DNA from: Streptomyces sp. NBC_00572
GTDB lineage: Bacteria; Actinomycetota; Actinomycetes; Streptomycetales; Streptomycetaceae
Reading direction: 5' to 3'
DNA length: 64,000 bases
Assembly (NCBI RefSeq): GCF_026341815.1
Contig: NZ_JAPENX010000001.1
Span: 5,952,001-6,016,000 of the forward strand
In this document: positions 50,211-58,136 of the stretch, piece by piece
Position numbering within the stretch: the first letter of the stretch is position 1
Layout of the letters: each line of letters begins with the position of its first letter
Program-made: the position numbers and the translations under genes
Notes under the pieces: generated by a model
What the model was told of the DNA's origin: nothing
Seen by the model: only the letters and a program-made list of their open reading frames with translations
Databases searched by the model: none

Positions 50211-50224
50211 GGCGCACTCTCAGA

Positions 50225-50248
50225 TCTCATGTATCGCGTCTCATATAT
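50225..50248. promoter_or_regulatory. Direct repeats upstream of the GntR gene
   Basis: TCTCATGTAT (50225-50234) and TCTCATATAT (50239-50248) are 14 bp apart, 15-38 bases upstream of the GntR start, in an unusually AT-rich stretch. Likely part of the promoter or an autoregulatory site; proof is lacking. Confidence 0.4.
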
Positions 50249-50438
50249 GACGTACGAAGTGCAACGGGCATGAAGCTATGGGGGCGTTCGTGTTTCGTCA
50301 ATGCTTCGCGCAAGCGGTTTCTACGGCGGGATCCAGCGGCGATCACTCGGCTGTGGGGGCTGGTTCGCTGTTTTGTTTTCTGGGATAACTATTGAGGGCT
50401 CGGTGCAGCCCCTCCCCACCCCACCCCCAAGGACCAGC

Positions 50439-52682
50439 ATGAAGTTCACCGACGGCTTCTGGCTGATGCGCGAGGGCGTCCACGCCTCGTACGCCACCGA
50501 AGTCCGCGATCTGCGCCCGGAAGCCGACCGCTTCACCGCCTACGCCTCCGTCAAGCGGGTCGAGACCCGCGGCGACACCCTGAACTCGGCCCTTCTGACC
50601 GTGGAGTGCCACGCGCCCGCCGAGGGCGTGATCGGCATACGCGTCACCCATCACGCGGGGAAGGCCCACCGCGGACCCGACTTCGACCTCGACCGCCCCG
50701 GATCGGGGGCGGGCAGGCTCCGCACGGACGGACCGGTCGTCGAGCTCGCCTCGGGGCCGCTGCGGCTGCGCCTGGACCGATCGGCGCCCTGGACCCTGGA
50801 GTTCGGCGACGCCGAGGGGCGTGCCCTCACCCAGGCCGGCCGCAAGGGCACCGCGTTCGTCACCACCCCCGACGGCGCCCACCACATGGCCGTCCAGCTC
50901 GCGCTCGGCGTCGGCGAGCAGATCTACGGCCTCGGCGAGCGCTTCACCCCCTTCGTGAAGAACGGCCAGAGCGTCGACATCTGGCAGGCCGACGGCGGCA
51001 CCAGCAGCGAACAGGCCTACAAGAACATCCCGTTCTACCTCTCCTCACGCGGCTACGGCGTCTTCGTCAACCACCCCGGCCGCGTCTCCTTCGAGATCGG
51101 CTCGGAGGCCGTCGGCCAGGTCCAGTTCAGCGTCGAGGACCACACCGTCGAATACTTCGTCGTCGCGGGACCCACCCCCAAGGACGTCCTCGCCCGCTAC
51201 ACCGCGCTCACCGGCCGCCCCGCCCTGCCTCCGGCCTGGTCCTTCGGCCTCTGGCTGACCACCTCCTTCACCACCGACTACGACGAGGCGACCGTCACCT
51301 CCTTCGTCGACGGCATGGCCGAACGGGACATCCCGCTCTCCGTCTTCCACTTCGACTGCTTCTGGATGCGCGAGTACCAGTGGTCGGACTTCCGCTGGGA
51401 CCCCGAGACCTTCCCCGACCCGGAGGGCATGCTGGCCCGGCTCAAGGCGCGCGGGCTGCGCGTCGGCATGTGGATCAACCCGTACATCGCCCAGAAGTCC
51501 CCCCTCTTCGAGGAGGGCAGGGAGCGGGGCCATCTCCTCAAGCGGCCGAACGGCGACGTCTGGCAGTGGGACCTGTGGCAGCCCGGCATGGCCCTCGTCG
51601 ACTTCACGAACCCCGAGGCCAGGACCTGGTTCCAGGACAAGCTGCGACCGCTGCTCGCGCAGGGCGTCGACTGCTTCAAGACCGACTTCGGCGAGCGCGT
51701 CCCCACCGACGTCGTCTGGCACGACGGCTCGGACCCCGAGCGCATGCACAACTACTACGCCCAGCTCTACAACCGGACCGTCTTCGACCTCCTGGAGAAG
51801 GAACGAGGCACCGGCGAGGCCGTCCTCTTCGCCCGCTCCGCGACCGCCGGCGGCCAGCAGTTCCCCGTCCACTGGGGCGGCGACTGCTGGGCCTCCTTCG
51901 AGGCCATGGCCGAGTCCCTGCGCGGCGGACTCTCGCTCTCCCTGAGCGGCTTCGGCTTCTGGAGCCACGACATCGGCGGCTTCGAAGGCACACCCGAGCC
52001 CGAGGTCTTCACGCGCTGGCTCGCCTTCGGGCTGCTCTCCTCGCACAGCCGGCTGCACGGCAGCGACTCGTACCGGGTGCCCTGGGAGTTCGGCGAGGAG
52101 GCCGTGGAGGTCGCCCGGCGCTTCACCCGGCTCAAGCACCGCCTGATGCCGTACCTGTATGGGGTGGCGGCGGAGGCGCACGCGACGGGGATGCCGGTGA
52201 TGCGGCCGATGCTCCTGGAGTTCCCGGAGGACCCGGCGTGCCGGACCCTGGACCGGCAGTACATGCTCGGCCCCGACCTGCTGGTGGCGCCCGTGCTCAG
52301 TCCCGGGGGCGAGGTCGAGGTCTACCTCCCGGCGGGCGACTGGACCCACCTGCTCACGGGCGAGACGGTGACCGGCCCGTGCTGGCGCCGGGAGACCCAC
52401 GCCCTCGACAGCCTCCCGCTGTACGTCCGCCCCGGCGCGGTCCTCCCCCTGGGCGCCGACGACTCGCGCCCGGACGGCGACTGGCTGGACGGCCTGACGC
52501 TGCTCGTGGCACCGGGAGGTACGGGGGAGGGGCAGGGCGCGGTGACGGTCACGGTCCCCGACCACACGGGCGCCCCGGCGGCCGTCTACCGGGTGACCCG
52601 AACGCCGGAGGGGCCGCGTGCGGCGGTGACCGGGACGGATCTGCCGTACGAGGTACGGGTTCTGCGGGCGGACGGATCATGA
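50439..52682 (+). CDS. GH31 alpha-xylosidase (YicI-like)
   Basis: A 747-residue intracellular glycosidase that removes alpha-linked xylose, for example from xyloglucan oligosaccharides (isoprimeverose units). The N-terminus MKFTDGFWLMREGVHASYAT is that of YicI-type alpha-xylosidases. The nucleophile Asp lies in FKTDFGERVPTDVVWHDG and the acid/base Asp in VHWGGDCWASFEAMAESLR; GLGERFTPFVKNGQ and FHFDCFWMREYQWSDFRWD line the active site. ATG at 50439 has AAGGA upstream; the frame is open back to 50301 but the family start is clear. Divergent from GntR. A small AT-rich stretch (about 50371-50391) is the probable promoter area. Confidence 0.93.
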   Translation: MKFTDGFWLMREGVHASYATEVRDLRPEADRFTAYASVKRVETRGDTLNSALLTVECHAPAEGVIGIRVTHHAGKAHRGPDFDLDRPGSGAGRLRTDGPVVELASGPLRLRLDRSAPWTLEFGDAEGRALTQAGRKGTAFVTTPDGAHHMAVQLALGVGEQIYGLGERFTPFVKNGQSVDIWQADGGTSSEQAYKNIPFYLSSRGYGVFVNHPGRVSFEIGSEAVGQVQFSVEDHTVEYFVVAGPTPKDVLARYTALTGRPALPPAWSFGLWLTTSFTTDYDEATVTSFVDGMAERDIPLSVFHFDCFWMREYQWSDFRWDPETFPDPEGMLARLKARGLRVGMWINPYIAQKSPLFEEGRERGHLLKRPNGDVWQWDLWQPGMALVDFTNPEARTWFQDKLRPLLAQGVDCFKTDFGERVPTDVVWHDGSDPERMHNYYAQLYNRTVFDLLEKERGTGEAVLFARSATAGGQQFPVHWGGDCWASFEAMAESLRGGLSLSLSGFGFWSHDIGGFEGTPEPEVFTRWLAFGLLSSHSRLHGSDSYRVPWEFGEEAVEVARRFTRLKHRLMPYLYGVAAEAHATGMPVMRPMLLEFPEDPACRTLDRQYMLGPDLLVAPVLSPGGEVEVYLPAGDWTHLLTGETVTGPCWRRETHALDSLPLYVRPGAVLPLGADDSRPDGDWLDGLTLLVAPGGTGEGQGAVTVTVPDHTGAPAAVYRVTRTPEGPRAAVTGTDLPYEVRVLRADGS

Positions 52683-52720
52683 CCGGGACGCCCCTTGGGG
52701 TCGGGCCGTAGGGTCGGGCC

Positions 52721-53179
52721 ATGACGAACACGCGGACGATACGAGATCCCGAACAGCGCAAGAAGGACCTCCTCGCGCGGCTCGCGGAGGAGGTGGACAT
52801 CTGGGTGGCCTCGGCGAGTGCCGACGGGACGCCGTACCTCGTACCGCTGGCCTTCCACTGGGACGGCACGGACATCTGGCTGTGCACCCGGCTGACCAAC
52901 CCCACCGGCCGCAACCTCCGTACCGGCGGACGGGCCCGGCTCTCCCTCGGGCACACCCGGGACGTCGTCCTGATCGACGGCGAGGTGACGACCCTCTCCG
53001 TCGGCGACGTACCGACCGCGGCGATCGAGGAGTTCGCCGCGAAGTGCGGCTGGGACCCCCGGAACTCGGGCCCCGCGTACGGCTGGTTCCGGGTCCGGCC
53101 CACCGCCGTGGAGGCATGGCACGAGGAGCCCGAACTCGCCGGGCGCCACCTGATGCGGGACGGTGCCTGGGTGGTCTGA
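52721..53179 (+). CDS. Pyridoxamine 5'-phosphate oxidase-fold protein
   Basis: A 152-residue protein of the flavin-binding split-barrel superfamily. Residues 20-110 form the barrel (VDIWVASASADGTPYLVPLA, FHWDGTDIWLCTRLTNPTGR, RARLSLGHTRDVVLIDGEV), and the C-terminus has GWFRVRPTAVEAWHEEPE. Related small actinobacterial proteins bind FMN, F420 or haem, and the substrate cannot be told. It begins 38 bases after GH31 and seems unrelated to sugar metabolism. ATG at 52721. Confidence 0.8.
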   Translation: MTNTRTIRDPEQRKKDLLARLAEEVDIWVASASADGTPYLVPLAFHWDGTDIWLCTRLTNPTGRNLRTGGRARLSLGHTRDVVLIDGEVTTLSVGDVPTAAIEEFAAKCGWDPRNSGPAYGWFRVRPTAVEAWHEEPELAGRHLMRDGAWVV

Positions 53180-53233
53180 GGCGGGTGGATAACGGGGTGC
53201 GCCGGGTGGTGGGAGACGGGTAACCTGCCCGCC

Positions 53234-53299
53234 ATGTCGAGCCCCGAAGCATCCAGGGTGGGGGCTTTCGGTCACGCCGTCAGCCCCCTGATCCCCTGA
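53234..53299 (+). CDS. Probable leader peptide upstream of the Cmx-type exporter
   Basis: A 21-codon frame (MSSPEASRVGAFGH then AVSPLIP, stop TGA). A -10-like TAACCT lies at 53221-53226, which would put the transcript start at or next to the ATG, giving a leaderless mini-gene. Chloramphenicol exporter genes of actinobacteria are known to be induced through leader peptides and attenuation, so ribosome stalling here could open the exporter message. Hairpins follow at 53356-53376 and 53411-53428. No proof of translation. Confidence 0.5.
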   Translation: MSSPEASRVGAFGHAVSPLIP

Positions 53300-53355
53300 T
53301 TCCTGAACGTCTGAACCTGTGAGCCGGTAGTCCGCCTGCGCCCTCCCGCCGCCCC

Positions 53356-53428
53356 GCGCGGCCGGACGGGCCGCGCCGGTGTGCCCAGGTCGGGGGTGCT
53401 GACCGTGGTGACGAGACGTCGTTCTCGT
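53356..53428 (+). promoter_or_regulatory. Candidate attenuator hairpins before the exporter gene
   Basis: Stem one: GCGCGGCC (53356-53363) with GGCCGCGC (53369-53376), 5-base loop. Stem two: ACGAGA (53411-53416) with TCTCGT (53423-53428). Both lie between the candidate leader peptide and the exporter ribosome site (GGAG at 53444-53447). They may form alternative folds controlled by a ribosome on the leader. Confidence 0.45.
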
Positions 53429-53453
53429 AGCCCTCCTCACCCCGGAGCCACCC

Positions 53454-54752
53454 TTGACGCGTCCCTCGACGCCTTCCTCGATGCCCCTTCCCCTGTACCT
53501 GCTCGCCCTCGCGGTCTTCGCCATGGGCACCTCGGAGTTCATGCTCGCCGGGCTGCTGCCCGACATCTCCCGCGACCTCGGCGTGAGCGTCGGCGCGACC
53601 GGCGCGCTCACCTCGGCCTTCGCGATCGGCATGGTCGTCGGCGCCCCGCTGACGGCCGCGCTCGCCCGTGACCGGTCCGGCCGGGCCGGACTGCTCGGAT
53701 TCGTCCTGGCCTTCCTCGCCGCCCATGCCGTGGGCGCCGTCACCGGCAGCTTCGCGGTCCTGCTCGCGACCCGTGTCGTCGCCGCCCTCGCCCACGCGGG
53801 CTTCCTCGCCGTCGCCCTGACGACAGCCGCCGCGCTCGTCCCGCCCGAGCGGAAGGGCCGTGCGCTCGCCGTGCTGCTCTCCGGCACGACCGTGGCCACG
53901 GTCGTGGGCGTGCCGGGCGGCGCGCTGCTCGGCGGCCTCTTCGGCTGGCGCGCCGCGTTCTGGGCGGTCGCCGCCCTGTGCCTGCCCGGCGCGCTCGGCG
54001 TCCTCCGGGGCGTCCCGGCCCACCCCGTACGGAAGGACGCGCACGGTCGGCGGGACGCGGACGGTCGGAGAGACGTGGATGGTCGGCCGGACGCGGACGG
54101 TCGCCGAGACATGGAGGGCAGGCGGGACGATCCCGGCGCCCGGCAGTCCACGGACGACCGGCCCGCGCTACGGGCGGAGTTCGCGCGGCTCAGGAGTCCG
54201 CGGCTCCTCCTGGTCCTGCTGTCCGGCGCCCTGATCAACGCGGCGACCTTCGGCGCCTTCACCTTCCTGGCCCCCGTGGTCACCGGATCCGCCGGACTCG
54301 CCGAACCGTGGGTCCCGGTCGCCCTGGTCCTCTTCGGAGCCGGTTCCTTCGTGGGGATCACCGCCGCCGGCCGGCTCTCCGACCGCCGCCCCGGCCTGGT
54401 CCTCGCCGTCGGAGGCCCGCTGCTGCTCCTCGGCTGGCCCGCCGTGGCGCTGTTCGCGGACCGGCCGGTGGTCCTCCTCGGGCTCGTCCTGGTGCAGGGA
54501 ACGCTGTCGTTCGCGCTGGGAGGCACCCTGATCGCCCGGTCCCTGTACGCGGCGGCCGGGGCGCCCACCATGGCCGGGGCCTACGCCACCGCCGCCCTCA
54601 ACGTCGGCGCGACGGTGGGACCCCTCCTCGCGGCGGCGACCCTCGGGACCTCGGCCGGACCCCTGGGACCCTTCTGGGCGGCCGCCGTGCTCGTCGCGGC
54701 CGCACTGCCCGTCGCTCTCGCGGCCGTCCCGGCACGCGGCACACGCGCCTGA
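53454..54752 (+). CDS. Cmx/CmrA-type chloramphenicol exporter (MFS)
   Basis: A 432-residue major facilitator of the drug:H+ antiporter-1 group with 12 membrane segments. The N-terminus PLPLYLLALAVFAMGTSEFM and the LGVSVGATGALTSAFAIGMV block are those of Cmx/CmlR chloramphenicol efflux proteins. The central cytoplasmic loop is expanded by a five-fold hexapeptide repeat (residues about 195-224). The TTG at 53454 has GGAG six bases upstream; the family's usual N-terminus corresponds to the ATG at 53481, which lacks a ribosome site. Isolated from the sugar genes and followed by a strong terminator. Confidence 0.88.
   Translation: MTRPSTPSSMPLPLYLLALAVFAMGTSEFMLAGLLPDISRDLGVSVGATGALTSAFAIGMVVGAPLTAALARDRSGRAGLLGFVLAFLAAHAVGAVTGSFAVLLATRVVAALAHAGFLAVALTTAAALVPPERKGRALAVLLSGTTVATVVGVPGGALLGGLFGWRAAFWAVAALCLPGALGVLRGVPAHPVRKDAHGRRDADGRRDVDGRPDADGRRDMEGRRDDPGARQSTDDRPALRAEFARLRSPRLLLVLLSGALINAATFGAFTFLAPVVTGSAGLAEPWVPVALVLFGAGSFVGITAAGRLSDRRPGLVLAVGGPLLLLGWPAVALFADRPVVLLGLVLVQGTLSFALGGTLIARSLYAAAGAPTMAGAYATAALNVGATVGPLLAAATLGTSAGPLGPFWAAAVLVAAALPVALAAVPARGTRA
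54036..54125 (+). repeat. Five 18-bp in-frame repeats in the exporter gene
   Basis: Units at 54036, 54054, 54072, 54090 and 54108 encode DAHGRR, DADGRR, DVDGRP, DADGRR and DMEGRR. They lie in the central loop between membrane segments 6 and 7, where length change is tolerated. Confidence 0.9.
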
Positions 54753-54767
54753 GCACCCCGCGTACGA

Positions 54768-54806
54768 CGAGAGCCCGGCACCGGAAGGCTCGGTGCCGGG
54801 CTCTCG
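54768..54806. terminator. Bidirectional terminator between the exporter and GH3 genes
   Basis: Perfect 16-bp stem (54768-54783 with 54791-54806) and a 7-base loop, between convergent genes. Confidence 0.92.
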
Positions 54807-54825
54807 GGTCGGTTCCGCCGGTCCC

Positions 54826-57786
54826 TCAGCCGACGAAACCGACGTGGGCGAGGCGCACCCGCCCGCGCAGGGCGACCCGGAGGTCCACCACGTCCTGCGT
54901 GAGCACCGGGGCGACCAGGGTGCGGTAGGCGTACGGCCCGTCCGTCGGCTCGACATCGAACCGGGCCAGGAGGGTGCCGTCGGCGAGGGACAGCTCCACC
55001 GTTCCCTCGCCCGCGACCGTCACCGCCGCCTCCGAGACGCCGTCGGCGAAGTAGCAGGCCCGGTAGACGAGGCGGCCGTCCGCGTCCGGGTCCGCCGGAG
55101 TCACCGCGTCACCCGAGACCTTCGTGCGGTCCACGATCACCGTGCCGGACTGCTCGTCGTAGTCGGCCGCGGCGAGGCCTTCCACCCGGACCGGACGCGG
55201 GCCCGGCGCCTCGCCCGCCACCTCGACGCGGACCGTGCGGCGGATGTCCGCGGCGGACGCGCCCACCTGGATCTCGTACGGGCCCGGCTCCACCGTCCAC
55301 CGGCCGTGGGCCACGTCCCAGTACCCGAGCGCGGCCACCGGCACCTCGAAGGAGAGCGTGGCGGACGCGCCGGGCGCGATGCCCACGCGCGCGTGGGCGA
55401 CGAGTTCCCGGTGCGGGCGCGGTACGGAGGGCGCCACTACGCGCGCGTACACCTGGATCACCTCGTCCGCGGTGACATCACCCGTGTTGGCGACCGTGCA
55501 GGAGACCGTCACGGTCCCGCCGTCGACGGCGGCCGTCAGCTCCTCGTACGCGAAGCTCGTGTACGACAGGCCGTGCCCGAACGGGAAGAGCGGTGTGCCG
55601 TCGAAGTACAGATACGTCTGCCGGCCGCCGATGACGTCGTAGTCCAGCATGTCGGGCAGGTCCTCGTCCGCCGCGTACCAGGTCTGCGGGAGCCGCCCCG
55701 CCGGGGAGACGTCACCGGCCAGGATCCGGGCGAGCGCCGTACCGGCCGCCTGCCCGCCGTGCGCGGTCCACAGCACGGCCGGGAGCGTGGCGGCGGCCTC
55801 CGGGACGGCGTACGGGTACGAGGAGACCAGGACGAGGGCGGTCCGCGGGTTCGCCGTGTGCGCGGCCCGCCACAGCCGCTCCTGGTGGGCGGGGAGGGCG
55901 AGCGTCGTACGGTCCTCGGTCTCCCGGCCGTTGATGTGCGGGTCGTTCCCGGCGACGACGATCACCGTGTCCGCCCCGGCGGCGGCCCGGGCGACCGCCT
56001 CCTCGCCCCGCTCGATCACCTCCACCGTGAAGGGTTCGGCCGATTCCCGGTCGGCGGCAACCTTCACGCCGTCGGCGGCGACAGAGACGTAGCCACCCGT
56101 ACCGAGGTGCAGAAGGAGGTGTCGGTTCCCGTGTTCCTCACGCACCGCGTGTCCCTCGTGGGCTTCGAGTCGGAAGGTCTCCTGGACGACCCAGCCGCCG
56201 GGTTCGTCCGCGGAGGCGCGGACGAACCCGTCCTCGGCGACCGACAGGTACCGGCCGTCGGGTGCGCGCAGGGTCAGTACCCCGTCGCCCCAGTCGACGA
56301 GGGCGAGTTCCGAGCCCTCCGCGTCGGCGGTGAGCGGCGGAAGGTCGGTCCGGCCCGCCAGCAGGGCCGGGTCGAGCGCGACCTCGGTGCCCCGCACCGT
56401 GCCGGCCGCGCCGCCCTCCGGCACCCGCAGCACGGTGCCGGACGCGGTCCGCAGCCGTACCCGGTCCACGCCCTCGGCGAAGGTCACCCGGTCCGCGCCG
56501 AACCGCTCCCGCAGCCCGTCCAGCGGGGAGGAGCGGTGGATCGGCGAACCGCTGTACCAGTCGAGCTTGCAGGCGTCGGCGAGCAGCCCGACCACGGCGA
56601 TCCGCCGCCCGCCGTCCGCGAGCGGCAGCAGCGGGCGGTCCGGCCGCTCCGGGGACCTGCCGCGCAGTTCCGGGCCGCCGGAATCCGTGCGCTCGTCGCG
56701 CGACACCGGGCCACCCGGCTCCAGGGGCTCGTTGCGCAGCAGGACGACGGCCGCCTCCGCCGCCTCGCGGGCCAGTTCCCGGTGCTCGGCCGTGTCGAAC
56801 CGGTCCTCGGCCGCGTACGGACCGAGCTCCGGGTCGAACTCCCCGAGCAGACACCGCACGGTCAGCTGGCGCCGTACCGCCCGGTCCACATCGCCCTGGT
56901 CGAGGAGTCCGGCCTCCAGGGCCCGCCGCAGCCGCCCGAGGATCACCGAGGTGTCCGTGCCGTGGTCGGTGAAGGAGTCGACACCGGCGCGCAGCGACGC
57001 CGCCAGCGCCTCCTCGTGCGTCGCGAAGTACCCCTGGGAGTCGGCCAGGTTGGACGGCGCGCCCGCGTCCGAGCAGACGAGCAGCTCCTGGTCCGTCCAG
57101 GTGCGCAGCTCCTCCTCCAGGTACGGGGAGAGGTGGTTGGGCCGGCCGTTGACGAGGTTGTACGCGGGCATCACCCCCGCCACCGCGCCGGCCTCCACGG
57201 GTCCGCGGAAGGCCCGCAGGTCGTACTCGTACAGCACCCGCGGTCGTACGGAGGCCGAGGAAGTATCCCTCGCCGCCTCGTTGTTGTGGGCGAGCCAGTG
57301 CTTGAGGACCGGTGCGGTACGCCAGTACACGGGATGGTCGCCGCGCAGGCCCCGGGTGTACGCGGTGGCGATCGCGGCGGTCAGCGTCGGGTCCTCCGCG
57401 TATCCCTCCTCGCCGCGTCCCCACAGCGGGTTGCGCAGCAGGTTCACCGTCGGTGCCCAGACGTTGAGGCCGACCCGGTCGTCCTTGGTGCGCATCGCCC
57501 GCGCCTCGCGGGACACCGCCTCGCCCACCCGGCGCACCAACTCCGGGTGCCAGCTCGCCCCCAGGCCCACGGACTGGGGGAACACGGTCGCCGGCCCCAT
57601 CCAGGCGACGCCGTGCAGGGCCTCCTGGCCGGTGCGGAAGGCGGCGAGACCGATCCGGTCGACACCGGGCGCGAACTGGTGGAGGAGCGCCAGGCGTTCG
57701 TCGGCGGTGAGCCGGTCGAGCAGATCGTCGACCCGGGAGGCGACGGGGAGCGCCGGGTCACGGAAGGGCGGCCGGTGTGCGGTCAC
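54826..57786 (-). CDS. GH3 beta-glycosidase with inserted beta-trefoil-like domain
   Basis: A 986-residue enzyme without signal peptide. Residues about 1-300 are the GH3 barrel (NVWAPTVNLLRNPLWGRGEE, LKHWLAHNNEAARDTSSASV) with the nucleophile Asp in LLVCSDAGAPSNLADSQG. The alpha/beta sandwich (KLDWYSGSP; acid/base candidate in NDPHINGRETEDRTTL) is interrupted at about residues 490-590 by a segment with YLSVA repeats (LTLRAPDGRYLSVAEDG, GGYVSVAADGVKVAAD) that looks like a fascin/beta-trefoil module, where many GH3 enzymes carry PA14. An FnIII-like and a C-terminal jelly-roll domain follow. Substrate may be beta-glucosides or beta-xylosides. GTG at 57786 has AAGGGA upstream; frame extends further but without family sequence. 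Divergent from the next importer. Confidence 0.9.
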   Translation of the reverse strand: MTAHRPPFRDPALPVASRVDDLLDRLTADERLALLHQFAPGVDRIGLAAFRTGQEALHGVAWMGPATVFPQSVGLGASWHPELVRRVGEAVSREARAMRTKDDRVGLNVWAPTVNLLRNPLWGRGEEGYAEDPTLTAAIATAYTRGLRGDHPVYWRTAPVLKHWLAHNNEAARDTSSASVRPRVLYEYDLRAFRGPVEAGAVAGVMPAYNLVNGRPNHLSPYLEEELRTWTDQELLVCSDAGAPSNLADSQGYFATHEEALAASLRAGVDSFTDHGTDTSVILGRLRRALEAGLLDQGDVDRAVRRQLTVRCLLGEFDPELGPYAAEDRFDTAEHRELAREAAEAAVVLLRNEPLEPGGPVSRDERTDSGGPELRGRSPERPDRPLLPLADGGRRIAVVGLLADACKLDWYSGSPIHRSSPLDGLRERFGADRVTFAEGVDRVRLRTASGTVLRVPEGGAAGTVRGTEVALDPALLAGRTDLPPLTADAEGSELALVDWGDGVLTLRAPDGRYLSVAEDGFVRASADEPGGWVVQETFRLEAHEGHAVREEHGNRHLLLHLGTGGYVSVAADGVKVAADRESAEPFTVEVIERGEEAVARAAAGADTVIVVAGNDPHINGRETEDRTTLALPAHQERLWRAAHTANPRTALVLVSSYPYAVPEAAATLPAVLWTAHGGQAAGTALARILAGDVSPAGRLPQTWYAADEDLPDMLDYDVIGGRQTYLYFDGTPLFPFGHGLSYTSFAYEELTAAVDGGTVTVSCTVANTGDVTADEVIQVYARVVAPSVPRPHRELVAHARVGIAPGASATLSFEVPVAALGYWDVAHGRWTVEPGPYEIQVGASAADIRRTVRVEVAGEAPGPRPVRVEGLAAADYDEQSGTVIVDRTKVSGDAVTPADPDADGRLVYRACYFADGVSEAAVTVAGEGTVELSLADGTLLARFDVEPTDGPYAYRTLVAPVLTQDVVDLRVALRGRVRLAHVGFVG

Positions 57787-57833
57787 GTGCGAGTCCCTTG
57801 CAGAGGAGCGTGGATGCCGACAGGGCGGAGCTT

Positions 57834-57847
57834 TCGAAGCGCTTCGA
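57834..57847. promoter_or_regulatory. LacI-type palindrome TCGAAGCGCTTCGA, GH3 side
   Basis: Perfect 14-bp palindrome 48 bases upstream of the GH3 start, in the 350-base gap between divergent genes. Apart from this, a second copy at 58006 and a promoter at 57967, I see nothing else in the gap. Confidence 0.75.
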
Positions 57848-57966
57848 TGCTCCGTGTGGGAGGAGTGGGTGTCAAGCGGTCGAGGGCGATCATTCACCGT
57901 GCCCTCAAGCTCACTTGAGAGGAGCGGGTCTGTCGTGGAATCCCCGGAGATTCTCGGGAACGACTC

Positions 57967-58019
57967 TTGCCGCGCCTGTGGCGGTCACTTAACCTCGCAG
58001 CAATATCGAAGCGCTTCGA
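57967..58019 (+). promoter_or_regulatory. Promoter and operator of the LplABC-type import operon
   Basis: TTGCCG (57967-57972) and TAACCT (57990-57995) are separated by 17 bp; transcription should start near 58002. The palindrome TCGAAGCGCTTCGA at 58006-58019 follows at once, an ideal repressor position. Confidence 0.75.
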
Positions 58020-58136
58020 CTCGATCGTCGACAGCGCCCGGGGTACCGCCCCGCCCGCACCACCTCCACCACCGCAGCCGGCCGGCACCTCCACGGTCGC
58101 CGTATGTCCTGGCGCGTGCCATGAAGGGTTGACGCA

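Noticed and set aside
49504..50217. Long N-terminal extension of the DapA-family gene
   Set aside because: Overlaps the GntR gene in another frame; the ATGA overlap and family N-terminus support the start at 49503.
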